This document shows, piece after piece, positions 1-5,753 of a stretch of DNA of 5,753 nucleotides. The stretch is from Deltaproteobacteria bacterium. Lineage in GTDB: Bacteria; Desulfobacterota; GWC2-55-46; JADFVP01. How positions within the stretch are numbered: the stretch's first letter is position 1; every line of letters begins with the position of its first letter. The position numbers were made by a program, and so were the translations under genes. Under the pieces are notes generated by a model. The model saw only the letters and a list, made by a program, of their open reading frames with translations. It made no database searches and was not told the DNA's origin. The stretch is taken from positions 1 to 5,753 of the forward strand of contig JAJRYL010000155.1 in NCBI GenBank assembly GCA_024275855.1, read 5' to 3'.

Positions 1-39
1 CGCTTGTGTAAGGTTGAATAAACGAACTGTCTATTTGTG

Positions 40-275
40 GATTTAAAATGCCTGCGTGTAACGGGGACCCAAGGTGATTTAAAATGTTCGCGTGTGACGG
101 GGTCCCAAGGTGATTTAAAATGTTCGCGTGTAACGGGGACCCAAGGTGATTTAAAATGTTCGCGTGTGACGGGGACCCAAGGTGATTTAAAATGTTCGCG
201 TGTAACGGGGACCCAAGGTGATTTAAAATGTTCGCGTGTAACGGGGACCCAAGGTGATTTAAAATGTTCGCGTAT
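40..275. repeat. 36-bp tandem repeat array, six full units plus a truncated seventh
   Basis: Head-to-tail units of exactly 36 bp start at 40, 76, 112, 148, 184 and 220, and a seventh at 256 breaks down after about 20 bp. Each unit opens with GATTTAAAATG, continues through CGCGTGTAACGG, and ends with GGGGACCCAAGGT. There are no spacers. Differences are single bases: unit 1 has CCTG where the others have TTCG, units 2 and 4 have GTGTGACGG instead of GTGTAACGG, and unit 2 has GGGGTCCC instead of GGGGACCC. Because 36 is divisible by 3, several frames stay open across the array (a GTG-initiated frame at 37-336 on the plus strand and two frames on the minus strand), so an open frame is no evidence of coding. 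The unit contains small dyads (TTTAAA, CGCG, GGGnCCC). Function is unknown; a minisatellite or REP-like array is the most economical description. Confidence 0.95.
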
Positions 276-291
276 ACGGGTTGCCCGGTGT

Positions 292-370
292 GGGTCGAAA
301 GTGTACGGGGGTAAAGACTGCCCGGAACGACTTTAAATATTCGTGTTTAAATGTTGCTTAACGTGATTTA
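292..370. repeat. degenerate continuation of the 36-bp array
   Basis: Beyond the clean array the 36-bp phase can still be followed. The stretch from 300 (GTGTACGGGG) resembles the middle of the unit. TGCCCGG occurs near 282 and again near 319, about one period apart. The 22 bases from 329 match the unit start and middle at 17 positions. GATTTA reappears at 365, exactly 36 bases after 329. I read this as older, diverged copies at the edge of an array whose centre has been homogenised. The alignment was done by eye and the last copy is weak. Confidence 0.5.
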
Positions 371-384
371 TCTTTTCTTTACCA

Positions 385-411
385 ATAGCTTAATTAAGAG
401 CCATAAGCTAT
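385..411. terminator. stem-loop between the repeat array and the pgk 3' end, possible terminator
   Basis: ATAGCTTA (385-392) and TAAGCTAT (404-411) are perfect 8-bp complements around an 11-nt loop. On the plus strand the stem is followed by ATTTTC, a short U tract. On the minus strand, where pgk transcription arrives, the following bases are TTGGTAAAG, so the U tract is poor. The 5' arm overlaps a 10-bp palindrome, CTTAATTAAG (389-398), which allows an alternative fold. It could end transcription from the array side, or protect or terminate the pgk message with lower efficiency. No better terminator is visible after pgk. Confidence 0.4.
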
Positions 412-453
412 ATTTTCGACTGATTGGAGCCAACGGCGGCAAATAGCGCTTGC

Positions 454-1665
454 CTATACGGCGGATTGCCTCTGTTGGTTATGCCTGATGGCGGCAATGC
501 CGGGAAGGTCGTTATTTTCTAAGATTTCAAGAAAGGCCCCTCCTCCGGTAGATATGTAGCTCATCTTGGCGAATTCGCTCGCGCGGTGTACGGCGACATC
601 GGTATCGCCTCCGCCGATTATGGTAAGCGCGTAAGAGTTCGCCACGCTTGATACGAGGGCAAAGGTTCCGCGGCTGAAGGCGTCTATTTCAAAGACCCCC
701 ATCGGGCCGTTCCATATTATCGTCTTGGCGTTAGCTAACGCCTCTGTAAAGAGCGTGACAGTGGCGGGGCCTATGTCGAGCGCCATCCAGTCTTTCGGTA
801 TTTCCTGCGAGGTAACGACCTTGGTCTCCGCCTCCGCGCTGAACTTGTCGGCCACAACAAAGTCTACCGGCATGTAGAGTTTAATATTTTTCTCTTTCGC
901 AATCCGTATAACTTCGCGCGCCGCCTCAAGGGCGCTGTCTTCGGCAAAAGACTTGCCGATTTCTTCGCCCATAGCCTTAAAGAAGGTCATTGCCATGCCG
1001 CCGCCGATAATGAGCTTATCTACCCTGTTGCAGAGGCTTGAGAGCACCCCGACCTTGTCCGATACTTTTTTGCCGCCGATGATCGCTACAAAAGGCCGCA
1101 CGGGTTTCTCCATAGCCATAGTAAAGTAGGCGAGCTCTTTTTTCATAAGCAACCCCGCCGCAACGTTGTTTATGTAGTCGGTTACCGCAACGTTTGACGC
1201 ATGCGCCCTGTGGGCGGTAGCAAAGGCGTCGTTTATGTATACATCGGCCAACGCGGCGAGCTGCTTGCCGAACCCGGCCTCGTTTTTTGTCTCTTCCGGG
1301 TGAAAGCGCAGGTTTTCAAGCAACACTACCGTGCCGGGTTTCATATTCTCAACAATGGTTTTGGTCTCGGCTCCGATACAGTCAGGGGCAAGCCGCACCT
1401 CTTTTTCAAGAAGCCTGCCGAGCCGCTTGGCAACGGGCGCAAGGCTCATTGAGTCAACGGGTATGCCTTTTGGCCGCCCAAGGTGAGAGATTAGAATAAC
1501 CCTGGCGTTTTCATCAAGGGCGTAATTTATCGTAGGCAGCACGCTCCTTATGCGGGTATCGTCCGTTATCTGGTTGCCCTCGTCAAGAGGTACGTTGAAA
1601 TCCACCCGGATAAGCACCCGCTTGTTGCTGATATCGATCTCGTCGATATACTTTATGCCTTGCAC
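454..1665 (-). CDS. pgk: phosphoglycerate kinase
   Basis: This cytoplasmic enzyme interconverts 1,3-bisphosphoglycerate + ADP and 3-phosphoglycerate + ATP in glycolysis and gluconeogenesis. With the chosen GTG start it has 403 residues, normal for the family. Visible landmarks: DFNVP near residue 22 and HLGRP near 61 (N-domain substrate site), NLRF near 118, INDAFATAHRAHAS near 145, GGKKVSDK near 197, IGGGMA near 220, NGPMGVFE near 319, GGGDT at 351-355 and STGGGA near 372 (C-domain nucleotide site). The key basic and acidic residues of these motifs are present, so it should be active. I chose GTG at 1665 because GAGGTG ends 6 nt upstream. A GTG at 1674 would add three residues but has no well-placed Shine-Dalgarno. 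The C terminus runs about ten residues past the usual LPGIAA end with a Gln/Arg-rich tail. It lies 130 nt after gap and is probably in the same operon. Stop is TAG. Confidence 0.97.
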   Translation of the reverse strand: MQGIKYIDEIDISNKRVLIRVDFNVPLDEGNQITDDTRIRSVLPTINYALDENARVILISHLGRPKGIPVDSMSLAPVAKRLGRLLEKEVRLAPDCIGAETKTIVENMKPGTVVLLENLRFHPEETKNEAGFGKQLAALADVYINDAFATAHRAHASNVAVTDYINNVAAGLLMKKELAYFTMAMEKPVRPFVAIIGGKKVSDKVGVLSSLCNRVDKLIIGGGMAMTFFKAMGEEIGKSFAEDSALEAAREVIRIAKEKNIKLYMPVDFVVADKFSAEAETKVVTSQEIPKDWMALDIGPATVTLFTEALANAKTIIWNGPMGVFEIDAFSRGTFALVSSVANSYALTIIGGGDTDVAVHRASEFAKMSYISTGGGAFLEILENNDLPGIAAIRHNQQRQSAV

Positions 1666-1671
1666 TCTTAA

Positions 1672-1677
1672 CACCTC
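1672..1677 (-). promoter_or_regulatory. pgk Shine-Dalgarno that decides the start codon
   Basis: On the minus strand GAGGTG is followed by TTAAGA and then GTG. GAGGTG is an excellent match to the complement of the 16S rRNA 3' end, and the 6-nt gap is near optimal for GTG at 1665. The first GTG of the open frame (1674-1672) is itself the end of this Shine-Dalgarno sequence, so it is unlikely to be the initiation codon. Confidence 0.7.
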
Positions 1678-1795
1678 GTTCTTCTACGGAGAGTTTTGCG
1701 ACTTGCCATCCCTGATAACGTGTAGAACTTAGAACATTTTTTTAAAGACGCGATAGACGTAAGTTATAAAATTCCGCCACGCGGCAAGGTAAAAT

Positions 1796-3116
<1,321 letters not shown>

Positions 3117-3827
3117 CTAAAGCCCGTATAATCTTAACTGCTCTTTTAACAGGGCTACCGGCATCTGCCCCGGAGCGCTACTCTTTGTAATAGAGCCGTA
3201 GGTGGTTAAAGAGCCGAGCATAGGGAAGAAGACCCTTGACCCGGCACCGTAGCGGCCCATTGCTATCACAATAAGGTCTTTGTTCTCAATAAGCAGTTTC
3301 GATAGTACCTTAAGGTCTTTGGGCTTTTTTGCCTTGGCCGCTATCTTAACTATATCCGCGCCGTTGGCACGGGCCTCTGTTATTATACTGTTCAGTCGTG
3401 CTTCTGTTGGTGTTGATTTGAAGTTATGGTAAGAGATAATGACCTGAGAGCCGGAAGTTTTAGCTGTTTTCACCACAGGAGCGAGTATAGCTCGCGAACT
3501 AAGCTCAATATCGACAATATCTGTATATGGAGTAAGTAAACTGAAGAGTTCCGCGCGTTCTGTATCGGAAAAGCCGAACTCTCCGCCCTCTTTCCGGCTT
3601 CTTATAGTAAGAATAAGCGGTCGATCTTTTAAGGCTTTATAGGTTCTAAGTCTTTTTGCCGCCTTCGCTATATCCGCTTTATCAAGCTTTAAGAGCGTAT
3701 CAACGCGCAACTCGAAGCCTGTTGCTCCAGCCGTTACCGCGTTTCGTATCGCCTTGCCGTCTACGGAACCCGTAATAACAGCCGTAATATTGGGTGCGTG
3801 GCCGGCTTTCAGGCAAGGTCTCTTCAT
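3117..3827 (-). CDS. aroD: 3-dehydroquinate dehydratase, type I
   Basis: This enzyme catalyses the third step of the shikimate pathway, dehydrating 3-dehydroquinate to 3-dehydroshikimate through a Schiff-base lysine on a TIM barrel. With the ATG start it has 236 residues, within the family range. Conserved residues, by comparison with the E. coli enzyme: FELRVD (Glu39, Arg41, Asp43), TIR (Arg76), SYHNF (His134, general acid/base), DIVKIA (Lys161, Schiff base), AGSR (Arg198), and SAPGQ (Ser217, Gln221) near the C terminus. The full catalytic set is present. The open frame extends upstream to a TTG at 3869 (250 residues), with no Shine-Dalgarno before it. The ATG at 3827 also lacks a good one (GAGG lies 15 nt away), but it gives an N terminus about as long as that of E. 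coli AroD. I prefer ATG with modest confidence. It lies upstream of gap on the same strand, with no other aro gene nearby in the window. Confidence 0.93.
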   Translation of the reverse strand: MKRPCLKAGHAPNITAVITGSVDGKAIRNAVTAGATGFELRVDTLLKLDKADIAKAAKRLRTYKALKDRPLILTIRSRKEGGEFGFSDTERAELFSLLTPYTDIVDIELSSRAILAPVVKTAKTSGSQVIISYHNFKSTPTEARLNSIITEARANGADIVKIAAKAKKPKDLKVLSKLLIENKDLIVIAMGRYGAGSRVFFPMLGSLTTYGSITKSSAPGQMPVALLKEQLRLYGL

Positions 3828-3932
3828 AGTTTCAAGTACTTGCCTCGGGTTTGAGACTGTTTTACGCAAGCGGTGCCGGACTTTATAGTAGGCGGTGGAT
3901 TCAAGTATGCAATTTATATTATTATTGTAATT

Positions 3933-3951
3933 AATGAATACTCAATTCATT
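3933..3951. promoter_or_regulatory. 19-bp dyad, candidate operator upstream of aroD
   Basis: AATGAAT (3933-3939) and ATTCATT (3945-3951) are perfect inverted repeats around a 5-bp centre, ACTCA. The dyad overlaps the putative -10 and spacer of the aroD promoter, where a dimeric repressor could act. In an AT-rich stretch a 7-bp inverted repeat can occur by chance, so this is a candidate only. No regulator gene is present in the window. Confidence 0.3.
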
Positions 3952-3963
3952 GTAAAAAGTCAA
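3935..3963 (-). promoter_or_regulatory. possible aroD promoter
   Basis: On the minus strand, TTGACT (3963-3958, four of six matches to TTGACA with a perfect TTGA core) is followed after 17 nt by TATTCA (3940-3935), which matches TATAAT at only three of six positions. Further downstream TATAAA (3918-3913) is a better -10 but has no good -35 at the right distance. The area is AT-rich and correctly placed upstream of aroD, so a promoter is likely here; the exact boxes are uncertain. Confidence 0.35.
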
Positions 3964-4158
3964 GCAGAAAACCTCTTTTTACGCCGGAGCCGGTCATGCG
4001 GCAGTATCCGCTTGCGGGCGGCTGTTACGGCTACCGACTGTTAGAAAACCGATGCGCCGCCGGTCTGTTTTCGTGTCTGTCGAGCGATAAAGGGTGGTCG
4101 AATTCGGACTTAATAAATATTTAATAGAAGCTTTGCTTATTTTTTAATTTTTTTTTGT

Positions 4159-4313
4159 GATAATTTTTGTTGGAAGGGGCCGTTTAGGAGAAGTCTAAAG
4201 TTGTGCCCTTAAAAAGCCGTTATATATGGTGTGGATAGAGCTTCTCTATTTTGCCGATATGTGCTATAATATAACTAATGTAACAGGTGGATCTTTTATC
4301 CGCCTGTTATTTT
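4159..4313 (+). ncRNA. possible structured RNA or long leader
   Basis: A TG-extended -10 like box (TGT-GATAAT, hexamer 4159-4164) follows a T-rich tract that could act as an upstream element. Transcription would start near 4171. Downstream are a composite hairpin (AAGGG 4174-4178 with CCCTT 4206-4210, inside it TTTAG 4183-4187 with CTAAA 4195-4199), a second hairpin (ATAGAG 4235-4240 with CTCTAT 4244-4249), and the strong stem at 4281-4309 with a U tract. The loop bases GAGAAG (4188-4193) are complementary to CTTCTC (4241-4246) in the second hairpin, allowing a loop interaction or alternative fold. This could be a small RNA of roughly 140 nt or an attenuating leader of the coiled-coil gene. 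I recognise no known RNA family. Confidence 0.25.
4262..4270 (+). promoter_or_regulatory. extended -10 promoter for the coiled-coil gene
   Basis: TGCTATAAT is a perfect extended -10 (TGnTATAAT, hexamer 4265-4270). The -35 position at the standard 17-nt spacing reads TTCTCT (4242-4247), a weak match, which extended -10 promoters tolerate. Transcription would begin near 4276-4278, about 75 nt before the ATG at 4352. It is the best promoter-like sequence in the window. Confidence 0.6.
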
Positions 4314-4316
4314 ACT
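4281..4316 (+). terminator. strong stem-loop with U tract, terminator or 5' leader hairpin
   Basis: The arms TAACAGGTGGAT (4281-4292) and ATCCGCCTGTTA (4298-4309) pair over 12 bp with one T-G wobble around a CTTTT loop. TTTTACTT follows. In form this is a rho-independent terminator for plus-strand transcription. Its position is odd: it begins only a few nucleotides after the start predicted from TGCTATAAT and about 40 nt before the next gene. It may end a transcript from upstream, attenuate the downstream gene, or form a protective hairpin at the 5' end of the mRNA. The minus-strand reading has only AT-rich flanks, no proper U tract. Confidence 0.6.
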
Positions 4317-4351
4317 TCATTAAGGTCTTGAGATTTTAAAGAGGGTTCTGC

Positions 4352-5020
4352 ATGGGTGTTTCAAGTTTAGTCATAATTGTTTTTATTGCCGCTTCGATGG
4401 GCCTTTCCTGGATTTCAGGGGATAAGGAACAGGAGCGTCTGTATGACAGGGTTGCTAAACGGGGCGTTGAGACTCAGGATGCCGAAAGAGAGCTTGGCGA
4501 CAAAAACAGACAGTTTGAGAGGCAGACCAAAGAGCTTCAGCAGATAAAATCGAAGCTCAGAGTGGAGCTACGGGCCAAGAAGAAGATTGAGAGAAAGCTC
4601 GCTTACGAAAAACGGCAAAGAAGGTTGGCCGACGAGCGCTGGCAGAAGGCGGGCGGCAGTAAAAAGACCGAAAAGTCTACTTCAAGGCCAGCCTCTTCGC
4701 CTGTCTCTTTAAACGAGGCGGATAAGCGGCTGGCTCAAAGTATCGCTGAGCGTAATACCGTAGAGAAGGTTAGCGCCGGAAAAGAGAGCCGGGTCAAGCT
4801 TGAGATCGCGGAACTTGAGAAAAAACTGAGGGCGGTTGAAGAGCACAGCAAGAGGCTTGAGGCCGAGATGCAGGTCAGGGTTGAAGAAGAGACGAAAAAA
4901 AGGTCTGAAGCGGCCTGGGATCAGGCCAAGCTTGCAAAGGTAAAAGCCGAGCAGGCAGCGGCAGAGTCGTTACAGTTAAAGAGCCGTCTCAATAAGGTTA
5001 AAAGGCGAAGGAGGCCGTAG
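4352..5020 (+). CDS. membrane-anchored coiled-coil protein, N-terminal part (frame broken)
   Basis: I do not recognise the family. The 222 residues open with a hydrophobic segment at about 4-22 (LVIIVFIAASMGLSW), a likely uncleaved membrane anchor with no basic residue before it. The rest is highly charged and rich in Lys, Glu, Arg and Ala: coiled-coil-like helices at about 25-99 and 121-217, split by a Ser/Pro-rich linker near 101-120. By the positive-inside rule I infer the coiled coil lies in the cytoplasm. RmuC-type proteins share this anchor-plus-coil plan, but I see no RmuC domain. The start is ATG with AAGAGGG ending 6 nt upstream, behind an extended -10. From residue 218 the sequence turns into RRRRP and stops at TAG, while the -1 frame continues the coiled-coil pattern, so the true product probably ran well beyond this stop. 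An A4 run at 5000-5003 is where one base appears to be missing. Confidence 0.75.
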   Translation: MGVSSLVIIVFIAASMGLSWISGDKEQERLYDRVAKRGVETQDAERELGDKNRQFERQTKELQQIKSKLRVELRAKKKIERKLAYEKRQRRLADERWQKAGGSKKTEKSTSRPASSPVSLNEADKRLAQSIAERNTVEKVSAGKESRVKLEIAELEKKLRAVEEHSKRLEAEMQVRVEEETKKRSEAAWDQAKLAKVKAEQAAAESLQLKSRLNKVKRRRRP

Positions 5021-5753
5021 ACCTCGCGTTAAGCGAACAGGAAGATGCGCTTATCCGTGCCGAAGAGAGACTGGCTAAAGAAAGAATGGAGCGGGAGAAG
5101 CTTGAGGAAAAGCTTAACAACGCCAATAACGCGCTTGATACATCTAAGGCCGAAGGCATAGGGGCTATAGAAGAAGCGTCAACAGCATTAAAAGCGGCTG
5201 AAAAGGCTGTCAGTATAGCTCGTATACCGGAAGAGGTGATGAGCAGTGCCAAAGCAATTTCAAGGCTCGATACCGTACGTGTCGAGGTGCAAAAGGGTCT
5301 GAACGTTAAGTCGCAAGAGATATCATTCTTAAAATCCCGAATTAAAGAGATTGAGTCCGAGAAGGAGATTATCTCTAACGAGGCGCTCGGTAACTCGAAC
5401 AGGCTGATCGCCTTGAAGCAGCAGCTTGAGATGGTTAAGCTTAAAGAGAGCGATCTTCGCGATACCCTCAAAGAGCAGAAGGAAAAATTCGCGGCCGAGC
5501 TTGCAACCGCCCTTGGCGAGCAGAAGCTCTCATTAAAGAAGATTTACGACGCGAAGCTTGTGAAGTTAGAGAGCAGGTTCGCTGATGCCGGAATAGCTAC
5601 GGTAGAGGCCGGCCAGATGGTAGGCGCAGAGACGGTTCGCTTGAGAGCGAGAACGCTGGAGCTTGAGGAGCAGAACCGGAACCTGAACAAGATGCTTCGC
5701 GAGAGCAAGATTGCGCTGGCAGAGGCGTCTGCTGAGCGTGAAATCGCAAAGGA
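5002..5753 (+). CDS. coiled-coil protein continuation, shifted frame, runs off the window
   Basis: The frame beginning AAG at 5002 is open for 250 codons to the window edge and encodes Lys/Glu/Ala/Leu-rich helices (KAKEAVDLALSEQ at the join, LEEQNRNLNKML near the end) with the same composition as the preceding product. It has no start codon near its 5' end: the GAAGGAGG at 5007-5014 looks like a Shine-Dalgarno, but no ATG, GTG or TTG in this frame follows at suitable distance. The first in-frame ATG, at 5086, lies inside a continuous helix and lacks a good ribosome site. It is therefore best read as the rest of the gene starting at 4352, joined by restoring one A at 5000-5003 (giving NKVKKAKEAVDLAL). 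The combined protein would exceed 460 residues and is incomplete here. A stretch around IPEEVMSSAKAISRLDTV breaks the heptad pattern. Function unknown. Confidence 0.7.

Larger units (their letters stand above)
3828..4351. other. divergent intergenic region between aroD and the coiled-coil gene
   Basis: About 0.5 kb separates the two divergent genes. From 3900 to 3965 it is AT-rich and probably holds the aroD promoter. From 3970 to 4110 it is GC-richer and contains no gene I recognise: a GTG-initiated frame at 3873-4124 on the plus strand has no Shine-Dalgarno and no family resemblance. From 4110 it becomes very AT-rich again, with T6-AA-T9 at 4140-4156. The right-hand part (4159-4316) carries promoter-like boxes and several hairpins, listed separately. 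I found no tRNA or known riboswitch by eye. Confidence 0.6.

Noticed and set aside
40..275. CRISPR array, because the repeat is 36 bp long
   Set aside because: The units abut directly with no unique spacers, so this is a tandem repeat, not a CRISPR array.
37..336. 99-codon open frame with a 12-residue repeat (DLKCSRVTGTQG)
   Set aside because: A 36-bp period keeps any stop-free frame open. Two minus-strand frames are also open across the array, there is no Shine-Dalgarno before the GTG, and the frame ends in the decayed region.
1774..1784. Hairpin CCGC-GTG-GCGG just after the gap stop, as a terminator between gap and pgk
   Set aside because: The stem is only 4 bp and the following AATTTTAT is not a real U tract. 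gap and pgk are more likely co-transcribed.
4087..4112. T-arm-like sequence GGTCGAATTCGGAC suggesting a tRNA
   Set aside because: It is a palindrome around GAATTC. No acceptor stem, D-arm or anticodon arm can be drawn at the right distances.
3873..4124. 83-codon plus-strand frame
   Set aside because: GTG start without a ribosome site, odd composition, no recognisable family, and it overlaps the likely aroD promoter.
5000..5004. Programmed -1 frameshifting at the A run
   Set aside because: The site reads GTT AAA AGG in the zero frame, not a canonical X XXY YYZ heptamer, and slipping back would put the P-site tRNA on TAA. A missing base is simpler.
4998..5471. 157-codon minus-strand Ser/Leu-rich frame
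   Set aside because: It is the antisense shadow of the Lys/Glu/Ala-rich coiled-coil gene. Such purine-rich coding strands produce Ser/Leu-rich complements.

Overview
The window looks like a bacterial chromosome segment, probably from a Gram-negative member of the Deltaproteobacteria or a related lineage, possibly known only from metagenomes. The best taxonomic clue is the phosphoglycerate kinase. Its C-terminal stretches (DAFSRGTFALVSSVANSYAL, GGGDTDVAVHRASE, STGGGAFLE) read like the Geobacter/Desulfuromonas type. This is a judgement from memory of the family, not a search. GC content is intermediate, and the intergenic DNA between about 3900 and 4350 is clearly AT-rich.

Layout. Positions 1-453 hold no convincing gene. 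They contain six near-identical 36-bp head-to-tail repeats (40-255) and a truncated seventh, followed by decayed copies still on roughly the same 36-bp phase to about 370, then a hairpin (385-411). Three minus-strand genes follow and read from right to left: aroD (3-dehydroquinate dehydratase, 3827-3117), gap (glyceraldehyde-3-phosphate dehydrogenase, 2803-1796) and pgk (phosphoglycerate kinase, 1665-454). gap and pgk catalyse consecutive steps of glycolysis/gluconeogenesis and are probably co-transcribed (130-nt spacing). aroD belongs to the shikimate pathway and lies 313 nt upstream of gap. No tpiA follows pgk, although tpiA often does.

From 3828 to 4351 there is a divergent intergenic region. 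It carries a possible aroD promoter overlapped by a 19-bp dyad, long T tracts, a possible structured RNA, a very good extended -10 (TGCTATAAT) on the plus strand, and a strong 12-bp stem-loop that begins almost at the predicted transcription start.

From 4352 to the right edge, the plus strand encodes a membrane-anchored, Lys/Glu/Ala-rich coiled-coil protein. Its reading frame is broken at an A4 run at 5000-5003. The first frame ends at 5020 with an unnatural KRRRRP tail, while the frame shifted by -1 stays open from 5002 to the end of the window and keeps the same coiled-coil composition. One missing A (A5 to A4) explains this, so the two pieces are most simply one gene with either a real frameshift or a homopolymer sequencing error.

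The enzymes are ordinary and well supported. The parts worth a second look are the repeat array, the frameshifted coiled-coil gene, and the structured divergent intergenic region. I did not find clear evidence of a new multi-gene system here.
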